Shown: positions 53,722 to 62,096 of the stretch, piece after piece | How positions within the stretch are numbered: position 1 is the first letter of the stretch | Layout: each line of letters starts with the position of its first letter | Origin: Deltaproteobacteria bacterium | GTDB taxonomy: Bacteria > Myxococcota > Myxococcia > SLRQ01 | Direction of reading: 5' to 3' | Assembly: GCA_007130885.1 (NCBI GenBank) | Contig: SLRQ01000065.1 | Location: forward strand, 82,286-146,285 | Length of the DNA: 64,000 nt | Program-made: the position numbers and the translations under genes | Notes under the pieces: generated by a model | The model's database searches: none | What the model saw: the letters and a program-made list of their open reading frames with translations, nothing else | Told to the model about the DNA's origin: nothing

Positions 53722-54123
53722 ATGTTCATTCCAATGCTAACGCCGGAGCAACAAGAGGCCTTGTGCCGTATCGTACGTTTTGTCGCGCGAATCGAGGAGG
53801 ACAACCCTGTTCGAGGGGATATTCTCATCACCAAACTTCGTCAGGAGACGGTTCTCACGGAGATACCCGAGCCCGCGAAGGATCTCGACGAGGTCAAGAC
53901 TCTGCTTCCCGTGTTCAATACCCCCCTGGCGGCTCGAGCGCTGCTGCTCGAGTGTTTCGGTGTAGCGCTGGCGGATCTTGTGGGTCATCCTGATGAGGTC
54001 AGCGTGATAGAAGCCATTGGCGACGGCCTCGGCATCGAACATGATTGGCTTGAACGAGCGCGGGATTATGTCCAGCGAGCTATAGAGATTCAGCGCGAAG
54101 GCCAAGACCTATTGGGCGGCTAG
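53722..54123 (+). CDS. TerB-like helical protein
   Basis: A 133-residue all-helical protein resembling TerB/DjlA-type domains: LTPEQQEALCRIVRFVARIEEDNP, then AARALLLECFGVALADLVGHPDEVSVIEAIGDGLGI with the acidic D/E-rich metal-like positions common in TerB folds. Similar domains occur in tellurite-resistance and chaperone-linked proteins; a function here is not assigned. The start at 53722 is chosen for the AAGGAGG five bases upstream; a longer frame from 53605 is unlikely. It is first of a plus-strand cluster, seven bases before the decarboxylase gene. Confidence 0.7.
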   Translation: MFIPMLTPEQQEALCRIVRFVARIEEDNPVRGDILITKLRQETVLTEIPEPAKDLDEVKTLLPVFNTPLAARALLLECFGVALADLVGHPDEVSVIEAIGDGLGIEHDWLERARDYVQRAIEIQREGQDLLGG

Positions 54124-54130
54124 TCTGACA

Positions 54131-54694
54131 ATGCCGCATGGGAGTGATGGTAAGTTGGACGGTAAGCGTGTCGGTGTAGTGGTGTCGGGAGGCATCGCCG
54201 CGTACAAAACGTGTTTCCTGGTTCGAGACCTCGTGAACCTCGGAGCCGAGGTCGAGGTTGTAATGACCCGAAACGCGACCGAGTTCGTAGGCCCAGCCAC
54301 CTTTGAAGCATTGGCTGGCCGCCCGGTGATCACTGAACTGTTCGGCAAGGAGGCGAGCGGCCGGGTGGAGCATGTGGGTTCTGCTCGCGCAGTGGATATG
54401 GTGGTGATAGCTCCAGCTACCGCCAATATTTTAGCGAAGATGGCTTGCGGTATCGCCGACGATGCCGCGACTACATTGCTCCTGGCAACTCGGGCGCCCA
54501 TTCTAGCGGCGCCGGCCATGAACGACGGCATGTGGCAAAACGAGGCGACGCAGGAGAATATCGCTGTCCTGCGGCGAAGAGGGGTTCTTATCATCGAGCC
54601 AGGCGTTGGTTTCTTGGCCGAGGGTTACGAAGCGGTTGGCCGTATGGCTGAGCCCGACCGGATCTTAGAGTCGCTTCTACGGCTTGAAGTGTGA
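54131..54694 (+). CDS. Stand-alone phosphopantothenoylcysteine decarboxylase-like flavoprotein
   Basis: A 187-residue flavoprotein of the HFCD family. The FMN-binding start VGVVVSGGIAAYKTCFLVRDL, the catalytic His in VEHVGSARAVDMVVIAPATANI, and the clamp motif APAMNDGMWQNEATQENI identify it as the CoaC decarboxylase of coenzyme A synthesis. The usual bacterial CoaBC fusion has a second synthetase domain of about 200 residues, absent here, so either coaB is elsewhere or this enzyme serves another decarboxylation. It lies between the TerB-like gene and ileS (14 bases before). Confidence 0.85.
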   Translation: MPHGSDGKLDGKRVGVVVSGGIAAYKTCFLVRDLVNLGAEVEVVMTRNATEFVGPATFEALAGRPVITELFGKEASGRVEHVGSARAVDMVVIAPATANILAKMACGIADDAATTLLLATRAPILAAPAMNDGMWQNEATQENIAVLRRRGVLIIEPGVGFLAEGYEAVGRMAEPDRILESLLRLEV

Positions 54695-54708
54695 TAGGTG
54701 GAGTCGCA

Positions 54709-57570
54709 ATGGCCACTGAAATGAAGGATTACAAGAGCACCTTGAGCTTGCCTCGGACCGGGTTTCCAATGAAGGGCAATCTACCGAGGAGGGAGCCTGA
54801 CAGAGTCGCATCTTGGGACAGCGAAGGCGTGTACGAGAAAATGGTCGCTTCCGTCGAGGATGCGATACCTAGGTTCATTCTCCACGACGGTCCTCCCTAC
54901 GCCAACGGCCATATCCACCAGGGGACCATTCTCAACAAGGTGCTCAAGGACTTCGTAATCAAGCACCGAAACATGGCCGGCTGGAGAGCTCCTTTCGTTC
55001 CTGGTTGGGATTGCCATGGTCTCCCTATTGAACTTGCCGTGGACAAGGAACTGGGCCGTAAGAAACGCGAAATGTCCTCGATAGAGATTCGGAGGGCATG
55101 CCGTGCTTTTGCAAAGAAATGGGTGAGCATTCAGCGTGAGGAGTTCAAACGATTGGGAGTCTTGGGGCGCTGGGAAGAGCCCTACCTGACAATGACGCCC
55201 CAATACGAAGCCACTGTGGTGCGCGAGTTGGCTCGTATCGCGGAGGCGGGGGGGCTCTATCAGGGCAAGAAGCCCGTCTATTGGTGCAGGCGGTGTGTAA
55301 CGGCATTGGCGGAGGCGGAGATCGAGTACGACGATCACGTTTCTCCGTCGATATATGTATCCATGGATGTGGTATCGGGCCTGGAAAGTTTGCCTGAAGC
55401 AGTAAGGGGAGCGAAGCCCGCGCTGGTCATTTGGACTACTACTCCGTGGACGCTACCGGCCAACCTCGCTATAGCCGTTTCAGGCGACATCGAGTACGTG
55501 GCTTATTCCCTGAAGGGGCGGGCGATTATTGTCGCAAAATCATTGCTTGGTCGGTTTTTGGCCGAGTGTGCGCCGGAAGAGCTCAAGAGCGAAGTTCCGT
55601 GCGAAGAGGTCGGAGAGTTGGACCCGTCCGAACTACTCTCCGATTCTAGGAAGATTTTGGCGCGCCTTTCGGCTTCCGATCTGCTGGCCCTCACGTATCG
55701 TCATCCACTAGTCGAAAGAGAAAGCCCCGTCCTCGAAGCCGAGTACGTGACCACGGAGCAAGGTACCGGTCTGGTTCACACGGCTCCGGGTCATGGAGCC
55801 GAGGACTACATTCTTGGGCAGCGGTGTGGGCTGGAGACTTATAACCCGGTTGATGATCACGGGCGCTTCATTGAAGACTTGCCGGAATCGCTTGCCTTCT
55901 TGCGAGGCATCGATGTCTACGAGGCCAATCCTTTAATTCTGGATCGCCTGGCCGAGGCAGGGGCCCTTCTTTCGCCGAAAGATTTGTCTGTATCTCATAG
56001 CTATCCTCACTGTTGGCGTTGCGGAGAGCCTATTGTTTTCAGGGCTACGGTCCAATGGTTCGTGTCAATGGAGCAAGGTGATCTTCGGTCACGAGCGTTG
56101 AAGGCTATCGACGAGGTCGAGTGGATTCCTGCTTGGGGGCGTGATCGTATCAAAGGGATGATCGAGACCCGTCCGGACTGGTGCGTTTCGCGTCAGCGCA
56201 CATGGGGAGTTCCAATACCCGCGCTCGTATGCGAGGAATGCGAAACGGCTATAGCTGATCCGAAGTTTATGAGAGAAGTGGCCGACCAATTCGAGGAACG
56301 AGGAGCCGACGCCTGGTTCGAGGACGATATCTTGGAGTTGATGGAGGGCTTGAAATGTCCTTCCTGCAATTCTGGGGATCTGAAGCGTGAGACGGATATT
56401 CTCGACGTGTGGTTTGAATCCGGCGTTTCGTATGCGGCTGTCGCCGAAAAGGACCCTGAGTTGGGCGTTCCCGTCGATCTCTATCTCGAGGGTTCGGATC
56501 AACACCGGGGTTGGTTCCATTCCACTCTTCTTTGCGCCATCGGCACTGGGCGCTCGGTGCCTTACCGGTCGGTTCTAACCCACGGATTCGTTGTGGACGG
56601 TGAGGGTAAGAAGCTTTCCAAGAAGAAGAAAAACTACACCCCTCCCGAGAAGGTCCTCCAGACGAGAGGAGCCGAGATACTTCGTTTGTGGGTAGCCGCG
56701 GAGGACTACCGCGGGGATGTGCGCTACTCGGATGAGATCCTCAACCGCTTGTCCGAGGCGTATAGAAAGATTCGCAATACCCTCCGTTTTGCGCTGGGCA
56801 ATCTGGCGGACTTCGACCAGTCAAGCCATTCAAGGCCGGCTTCCGACTGGTCTGATCTCGATCGGTGGGCGTACGGAAGGCTGCAGTCTTGGATCGCCAA
56901 GGTTCGAGAAGCCTATGACGGGTACTCGTTCCACGGAGTATACCGAGCCACCATGGACTTTTTCGCCGTCGATCTTTCAGCAGTATACTTCGATGTGCTG
57001 AAGGACCGTCTTTATACGAGCGGGCCGGACTGGCCGGAGCGCAGGGCCGCGCAGACAGTGCTTTGGGCGGTAGCCAGGGATTCATGCCGTGTACTGGCTC
57101 CTATCCTTTCGTTCACTTCCGAGGAAGCGTGGCAGGTTCTACGTGAAGAGCACCCAGAGGCTCGATTGGAGGAGTCGGTTTTTCTTGCTGGTTTGCCCGA
57201 AATTGACCGCAGTGTCTCCGTACCGGACTTCGAGCGGCTCATCGAGATGAGGCGCCACGTAATGAAGAAGATAGAAGATGCTCGGACTGCCGGAACCGTT
57301 GGGGGTTCCCTTACCGCTCGAGTCTCGATCACGGCATCTGGTGAAGATTACAGACTTCTCGACGAAAGACGCGGCTTTTTGCCGGAATGGTTCATCGTCT
57401 CTCAAGTCGATGTATCCGAGGGGCCTGAAGCACTGAAGGTGGAGGTTCAGCCGGCCCGAGGCGAAAAGTGTGCTCGCTGTTGGCAGTATACCGAGGAGAG
57501 AGGCACCTCTTCCGTTCATCCCGAGGTTTGTCCTCGATGCACACGAGCAGTGATCGAGATGAGTGACTGA
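54709..57570 (+). CDS. ileS: Isoleucine-tRNA ligase
   Basis: A 953-residue class I aminoacyl-tRNA synthetase charging tRNA-Ile. The HIGH motif is GPPYANGHIHQG, the CP1 editing domain contains WTTTPWTLPANLA and the C-terminal zinc knuckle is CARCWQYTEERG and CPRCTRAV. The KMSKS loop reads KKLSKKKKN, a clear departure from KMSKS, but the surrounding helix HGFVVDGEGKKLS is normal, so it is likely functional. The ATG at 54709 has GGTGGAG upstream and starts at MATEMKDYKSTLSLP. It is followed immediately by lspA genes. Confidence 0.96.
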   Translation: MATEMKDYKSTLSLPRTGFPMKGNLPRREPDRVASWDSEGVYEKMVASVEDAIPRFILHDGPPYANGHIHQGTILNKVLKDFVIKHRNMAGWRAPFVPGWDCHGLPIELAVDKELGRKKREMSSIEIRRACRAFAKKWVSIQREEFKRLGVLGRWEEPYLTMTPQYEATVVRELARIAEAGGLYQGKKPVYWCRRCVTALAEAEIEYDDHVSPSIYVSMDVVSGLESLPEAVRGAKPALVIWTTTPWTLPANLAIAVSGDIEYVAYSLKGRAIIVAKSLLGRFLAECAPEELKSEVPCEEVGELDPSELLSDSRKILARLSASDLLALTYRHPLVERESPVLEAEYVTTEQGTGLVHTAPGHGAEDYILGQRCGLETYNPVDDHGRFIEDLPESLAFLRGIDVYEANPLILDRLAEAGALLSPKDLSVSHSYPHCWRCGEPIVFRATVQWFVSMEQGDLRSRALKAIDEVEWIPAWGRDRIKGMIETRPDWCVSRQRTWGVPIPALVCEECETAIADPKFMREVADQFEERGADAWFEDDILELMEGLKCPSCNSGDLKRETDILDVWFESGVSYAAVAEKDPELGVPVDLYLEGSDQHRGWFHSTLLCAIGTGRSVPYRSVLTHGFVVDGEGKKLSKKKKNYTPPEKVLQTRGAEILRLWVAAEDYRGDVRYSDEILNRLSEAYRKIRNTLRFALGNLADFDQSSHSRPASDWSDLDRWAYGRLQSWIAKVREAYDGYSFHGVYRATMDFFAVDLSAVYFDVLKDRLYTSGPDWPERRAAQTVLWAVARDSCRVLAPILSFTSEEAWQVLREEHPEARLEESVFLAGLPEIDRSVSVPDFERLIEMRRHVMKKIEDARTAGTVGGSLTARVSITASGEDYRLLDERRGFLPEWFIVSQVDVSEGPEALKVEVQPARGEKCARCWQYTEERGTSSVHPEVCPRCTRAVIEMSD

Positions 57571-58143
57571 ATGCGCTGTTGGCTCGTGCTGTTGCTCGTT
57601 GCCGCCTCGGTGGTGACGGCGGATCAGGTGACAAAGTACCTCGCTGTACGGGATCTCACAGCGCTTTTCGAGCGCGCTGAGGCTTCTTCCTTCGGCGACA
57701 AGCTCGGACTTTTCTATAGGGAGCGTGGAATAGAGCACTTGAGAGGGCAGCCTATTCACGTTTTCTCATGGTGGAGCCACGCCTACTCCGAGAATCCGGG
57801 GGCAGCCTTTGGGCTGCTGGCGGGCCGCGGACCGATGTTTCGACTGCTTTTTTTCGGAGCCGTGACGTTACTCGCCATAACCTTTGTTTTGGTCATGGCC
57901 AAGCGAGCGGAGCCAGATAGGGCTGTTGTCCATGTCGCCCTTGGGGGTATCCTCGGTGGAGTCTTGGGGAACTTCTCTTGCCGGCTAACAAGAGGTTACG
58001 TAATAGATTTCATCGATTGGAGGGCAGGTCATTCGTCTTTGTTGCATTGGCCGGCATTCAATGTTGCGGATGTGGGCATCACCTTGGGAGTACTGGTGTT
58101 GCTTGCGTTGACGATTAAAGAGGTCATTCAAAGTGATGAGTAA
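57571..58143 (+). CDS. lspA: Signal peptidase II paralog with a substituted conserved Asp
   Basis: A 190-residue membrane protein with four hydrophobic helices of LspA (lipoprotein signal peptidase). Conserved blocks are ADQVTKYLAV, SENPGAAFG, a GNFSCRLTRGYVIDFIDW region and WPAFNVADVGI. The catalytic Asp pair (in YVIDFID and NVAD) is present, but the conserved Asp in GNxxDR is Cys here (codon TGC). An insertion after the first helix (about residues 25-65) also occurs in the second copy. It is the first of two adjacent lspA genes, starting right after the ileS stop. Activity is uncertain. Confidence 0.82.
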   Translation: MRCWLVLLLVAASVVTADQVTKYLAVRDLTALFERAEASSFGDKLGLFYRERGIEHLRGQPIHVFSWWSHAYSENPGAAFGLLAGRGPMFRLLFFGAVTLLAITFVLVMAKRAEPDRAVVHVALGGILGGVLGNFSCRLTRGYVIDFIDWRAGHSSLLHWPAFNVADVGITLGVLVLLALTIKEVIQSDE

Positions 58144-58795
58144 GTTTCGACCGCTGGTTTTGGTGTTAATCCTGGGCGGGGTATGGGCCCTTGCGGACCA
58201 GTATACGAAGTACCTCGCCGTGCGCGACTTGACTCACCTCTTCACTGAAGAAGCAAGTATAGGTGAGCGACTGCGGCTATTCTATACGACTCAGGATGGC
58301 CCCAGGGGGCCTGGCCTCTATCACCTCGCCAAGCCGTCCGTGGAAATCATTCCTGGTTTCTGGAACCATGTTTATGTCCAGAACCCAGCTGGAGCCTTTG
58401 GTTTGCTCTCGGGTGCCCCCCAGAATGTCCGCCGGGGCATATTCACGGGAGTTGCTATACTTGCGTCCATAGGGATTCTTTGGATGGCCACTCAAAGTTA
58501 CGGGCGGGGGGCGCTGCTTGCGAGGGGTTGCTTGGGACTCGTCTTGGGCGGGGCTGTTGGAAATCTCGTGGATCGTCTAGTTCATGGATACGTGATCGAC
58601 TTTATAGATTGGTACGCTACTATCGGGGACAGGTCCTTTCACTGGCCGGCCTTCAACCTGGCCGATGTTGGAATAGTGGTCGGAGTTTTTGGTCTACTCA
58701 TTATGTTCAACCTTCACCGAGCGCCCGAGGAGCAGGCCGGTTCATCTGAGTGTCAGGCCGCCGATGCGAAAGAAGGCGCGAAGAGCGGCGGTTAG
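58136..58795 (+). CDS. lspA: Signal peptidase II (second copy)
   Basis: A 219-residue LspA with all conserved blocks: ADQYTKYLAVRDL, VQNPAGAFG, GGAVGNLVDRLVHGYVIDFIDW and WPAFNLADVGIVVG. It cleaves signal peptides from diacylglyceryl-modified prolipoproteins in the inner membrane. The normal GNLVDR motif contrasts with the altered GNFSCR of the preceding copy. It begins with an ATG overlapping the first copy's end by eight bases and has a 40-residue C-terminal polar tail. Longer than the usual 165 residues. It is followed by lgt. Confidence 0.92.
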   Translation: MSKFRPLVLVLILGGVWALADQYTKYLAVRDLTHLFTEEASIGERLRLFYTTQDGPRGPGLYHLAKPSVEIIPGFWNHVYVQNPAGAFGLLSGAPQNVRRGIFTGVAILASIGILWMATQSYGRGALLARGCLGLVLGGAVGNLVDRLVHGYVIDFIDWYATIGDRSFHWPAFNLADVGIVVGVFGLLIMFNLHRAPEEQAGSSECQAADAKEGAKSGG

Positions 58796-58821
58796 CAGGC
58801 CGCTTGGGAACCCGTTCGCCA

Positions 58822-59934
58822 ATGCACCCTATTCTATTCGATATCGTCCTTGGTCCTACCGGTGGCACGGTAGTCTTGCTCTCGCTTGCGCTGGTCTTGC
58901 CTGGGTTATTCGCTTGGCGTGCTCGCAAGGACGCCGAGGAAGGCTTGGTGGAGAAGAACCGTTGGAAAAAAGTGCTCGCCGGGGGTGTAGTGTCGGGTCT
59001 CTTGGTTGTCACGGTGGTCATCAAGCCATGGGAGTGGGCCGAACCCCTTAGCATACCGCTGCACTCTTACGGGTTCATGATTGCGGCGGGCTTCGTTGGC
59101 GGAATCATAGTCGCTGTGCGGGAGGCAAAGCGACAAGGGCTCGATCCCGCTCATGTCATGGACATGTCCTTTTGGGCACTGCTTTTCGGTCTAATCGGAT
59201 CCAGGGTGCTGTTTATTATCGTGAACGCAGACCAGTACTTCGGCGCCAACTTCATGACGGCCCTCGAGCTGGGCGGACGAACAGTAAACATTCCTACCGT
59301 CCTGGTCTTCTGGCGCGGAGGGCTCGTCTTCTTTGGGGGCTTCATTGGAGCGGCCCTCGCCGTGGTTTGGCACATGCATCGGCACCGCCTTAATGCCTGG
59401 CGTTACAGCGATGCAGTGATACTCGGGTTGCCGCTAGGGCATTTCTTGGGACGAATGGGTTGCTTTGCGGCCGGGTGTTGTTTTGGCAAACCTTGTCCGC
59501 ATGCCGGCGCGGGATGTGCCCACTTCCCCTCGGACTCCTTGGCATACGCCCAAACCGAAGTAGGCACTCACGTTCAGATCGGTGGTGAGTGGTTCACCCA
59601 GGCACTCTACCCGACGCAGCTATTCGAGGCCGGGGCTGTGCTTCTGATCTTTTTCTTCATGCTGGCACTTCGCTCCCGGAAACGCTTCGACGGTCAGCTT
59701 ATTGTCGCCTATCTCATCCTATATCCCATCGCCCGTTCGATCATAGAAGTGTTCCGAGGTGATTTTGGCCGTGGAATGCTCTTGAGAATTCCGCCGGACA
59801 ACCCGGTGATTCTGTCCACATCGCAGCTAATCTCCATACTCGTGGCGGCGGCGGGGGTGACTCTCATCATCTATAGATTGAGGCAACGTAGAAGCAAACG
59901 AATCGACACGGCGACTGGCGCAGAGGCGGCCTAA
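58822..59934 (+). CDS. lgt: Prolipoprotein diacylglyceryl transferase
   Basis: A 370-residue Lgt, longer than E. coli Lgt (about 290), with extra N-terminal segments. Conserved features: HSYGFMIAAGFVGG, FWRGGLVFFGGFIGA and GRMGCFAAGCCFGKPC, then LYPTQLFEA and GDFGRGMLLR. Lgt attaches diacylglycerol to the lipobox Cys, the step before LspA. The gene follows the two lspA copies, so both steps of lipoprotein maturation are grouped here. The ATG at 58822 gives MHPILFDIVLGPTGG; an upstream in-frame codon at 58750 lies in the lspA coding region. Confidence 0.94.
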   Translation: MHPILFDIVLGPTGGTVVLLSLALVLPGLFAWRARKDAEEGLVEKNRWKKVLAGGVVSGLLVVTVVIKPWEWAEPLSIPLHSYGFMIAAGFVGGIIVAVREAKRQGLDPAHVMDMSFWALLFGLIGSRVLFIIVNADQYFGANFMTALELGGRTVNIPTVLVFWRGGLVFFGGFIGAALAVVWHMHRHRLNAWRYSDAVILGLPLGHFLGRMGCFAAGCCFGKPCPHAGAGCAHFPSDSLAYAQTEVGTHVQIGGEWFTQALYPTQLFEAGAVLLIFFFMLALRSRKRFDGQLIVAYLILYPIARSIIEVFRGDFGRGMLLRIPPDNPVILSTSQLISILVAAAGVTLIIYRLRQRRSKRIDTATGAEAA

Positions 59935-59954
59935 AGTAGTAGGATTTGTATCAA

Positions 59955-60578
59955 ATGGCAGTTAAACATCATGGCGCGAACGCGGAGTTCAGCGCGGCGC
60001 TTACGGCGCTCGATGCGGATCTGAAGGCTCTGCAGGTTCGCTACGAGAAGTATTTCCTGGGTCTCGAGCGGCGAGAACCGGCGGAAGATCATACCAGGCT
60101 TCGCAAGGCGGTGATGGCGCTCAAGAGGCAGAGCATACGGAACACTGCCCTGAAGTTCAGGCTGGATAGTTTGTGGAACAAGCTCCTCTCTTATGAGCGT
60201 ATGTGGAACCGCGTATCCAAGGAAATCGAAGAGGGGAGATACAGACGGGACGTGTTCAAGGCCAAGCTGCGGGGATATGATCTGCCGTCCGCCGGTAGCG
60301 CGTCGAAGAGTACCAAACCCGCTGCCGATTCTTCCAATGAGAGGAAGCAAGGAGCCGCTGGCGCTTTATCCGATGACCGAGTGGACGGGCTCTACCGGGC
60401 GCTGGTCACCGCGAAGAAGCGCTGCAAGGAGAATGTCTCCGGAATAACACGCGACACCCTTGCGAAGAGCTTGCGTCGGCAGATTCCCGCGCTGAAGTCG
60501 AAGCACAAGGGCAAGAACCTCGAGTTCAAGGTCGTCATAAAGGGAGGCAAGGCGGTAATCAAGGCGGTACCGCGGTAG
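59955..60578 (+). CDS. Coiled protein resembling myxobacterial MXAN_5187-type C-terminal region
   Basis: A 207-residue basic, helical protein. The pattern YEKYFLGLERREPAEDHTRLRKAVMALKRQSIRNTALKFRLDSLWNKLLSYERMWNRVSKEIEEG is one I associate with a myxobacterial family of unknown function; I cannot verify this without a search. A linker rich in Ser, Lys and Ala separates it from a C-terminal unit (DGLYRALVTAKKRCKENVSGITRDTLAKSL) that ends in a basic strand pair. No catalytic motif. It is 20 bases after lgt and probably shares its transcript. The ATG at 59955 is preferred over a TTG nine bases earlier. Confidence 0.7.
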   Translation: MAVKHHGANAEFSAALTALDADLKALQVRYEKYFLGLERREPAEDHTRLRKAVMALKRQSIRNTALKFRLDSLWNKLLSYERMWNRVSKEIEEGRYRRDVFKAKLRGYDLPSAGSASKSTKPAADSSNERKQGAAGALSDDRVDGLYRALVTAKKRCKENVSGITRDTLAKSLRRQIPALKSKHKGKNLEFKVVIKGGKAVIKAVPR

Positions 60579-60752
60579 TCACTCTCCTGGAGCGGGTAAT
60601 GCATCGTCAGGTTCGGGTAAGCCAGGTTCAGGCTAGGCCAAAATCCGACCTTGCACGCTCTCCGGCTTTGAGTAATGCTCTCATGCCAAGAGCTTTGCCG
60701 TACCTTTTTGGGCCCCATGCATTTGTTCGTAGGCGCGATGCCCCCCCGCGCG

Positions 60753-61463
60753 TCACGACAATGTTTGGGGCCCATTTTCGTCATGCCCCCGCTCCGGGCT
60801 GGAGACAATAATGGATCGAGTCTCCGTGTCCTCTTCGCCTTCTTGGAGATGGTGAGGGCCGACTATACCCGCGCTGATGATTATCCTCATGCCCTCGTCA
60901 ATCGAGTACGGGGTGGAAAGAACATCTTCTTCGGGCACCATGAGGAGCCAGCCGCTGGTCGGGTTGGGAGTAGTGGGTACGAAGACGTATACCGAGCCGT
61001 CGGGTGCCGGGCTTTGCTCTGGAACCTCGGCGGTCAGAAACCCTAGTGTCCAGACGCCGCGGCGAGGAAACTCGATTGCCACGACTTTACGAAAAGGACG
61101 CTTCTCTTTCTTGCCGAACGCCGTCGAGACTTCCTTCGATACGCGATAGACGCCTCTGATGAGAGGCAATCGGTCCATGAACCCTTCGACCGAGCCGATC
61201 ATGCGCCTTCCGACAACGTTTGAGGCGAAAAGACCCATGCCATACACCAGGAGCAAGGTCAAAAGTAAGCCGAGCCCCGGTATGCGAATTCCCGTTGCCA
61301 TGGCCAGTAAGTTCCCAAGCCAAGCATCGACGGTGTTGAAAACCAATAACAGCACCCATATGGTCACGGTCGCGGGGATGAGCACGAGAAAGCCCGTGAC
61401 CATGGTTCGCTTCAGGTGGTGCTTGAATCGTCCGATGTCTTGTTCGAACTCAGCCGGGTCCAT
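60753..61463 (-). CDS. DUF502 family membrane protein
   Basis: A 236-residue protein with two N-terminal hydrophobic segments (about 22-45 and 62-82) then the DUF502 core: LPLIRGVYRVSKEVSTAFGKKEKRPFRKVVAIEFPRRGVWTLGFLTAE and VYVFVPTTPNPTSGWLLMVPEEDV. The function is unknown; related proteins occur in many bacteria and plants. It lies 18 bases after the 3-methyladenine glycosylase gene on the same strand, so it is likely co-transcribed. The acidic C terminus (about 30 residues) is poorly conserved. Confidence 0.83.
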   Translation of the reverse strand: MDPAEFEQDIGRFKHHLKRTMVTGFLVLIPATVTIWVLLLVFNTVDAWLGNLLAMATGIRIPGLGLLLTLLLVYGMGLFASNVVGRRMIGSVEGFMDRLPLIRGVYRVSKEVSTAFGKKEKRPFRKVVAIEFPRRGVWTLGFLTAEVPEQSPAPDGSVYVFVPTTPNPTSGWLLMVPEEDVLSTPYSIDEGMRIIISAGIVGPHHLQEGEEDTETRSIIVSSPERGHDENGPQTLS

Positions 61464-61481
61464 GTTCTGTCAAGCCTTGGC

Positions 61482-62096
61482 TTATCCGCTCCTTCGATAG
61501 GCGGTTTGGGTTTTGGTTTTTGATTTCGGCTCCAATGAGCCGGGAATATAGTATCGCCACGGCCTCTTGGCGCACTCGCCGGCGTAATCGACGCCTATTC
61601 TAGGAGAGGTGGCTATGGGCTCATGCAGTGGCTCGCGGGCCTCCACCCAGAGTGTGGTTCCTCTGGCGGCTATGTCCAGTCCATTGTGCATATCGCGGTG
61701 GATTCCCAGTGCTCTCGTCAGCCGGCCCGGCCCGATCGCGTTGGCAGTGAAGCCCTCTCCACGATCGGCCCCTCGCACTAGAACCGCGGCGGGAAAATCC
61801 TCGCCGGCGGTGACGAAGTTGAGCAGGTGATGTATGCCGTAGCAGATGTAGACATAGGCGTAACCGGCTTTTCCGAACATGACCCGGTTTCGAGGGGTAG
61901 GTCCGCGGCTGGCATGCGACGCCCGGTCGTCAAAGCCGTGATAGGCCTCGGTTTCCACGATTCGGGCGGCGCGAATCTCACGTTTGGACAGGCGATGCAC
62001 CAGGTATTTGCCCAGAAGCTCACGAGCCACTATCCGCGTGTCCCTCTCGAAGAAGGGGCGCTCCAACACTTGTTTCTCCACGGCTCGCAGACTCAT
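61482..62096 (-). CDS. mpg: 3-methyladenine DNA glycosylase (AAG/MPG type)
   Basis: A 204-residue AAG-family glycosylase that excises alkylated purines such as 3-methyladenine. It has RPFFERDTRIVARELLGKYLVHR at the start, the catalytic Glu in RIVETEAYHGFDDRASHASRG, then YVYICYGIHHLLNFVT and the GPGRLTRALGI block. Length equals the family. The start overlaps the upstream methyltransferase gene's stop by four bases (ATGA). Confidence 0.94.
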   Translation of the reverse strand: MSLRAVEKQVLERPFFERDTRIVARELLGKYLVHRLSKREIRAARIVETEAYHGFDDRASHASRGPTPRNRVMFGKAGYAYVYICYGIHHLLNFVTAGEDFPAAVLVRGADRGEGFTANAIGPGRLTRALGIHRDMHNGLDIAARGTTLWVEAREPLHEPIATSPRIGVDYAGECAKRPWRYYIPGSLEPKSKTKTQTAYRRSG

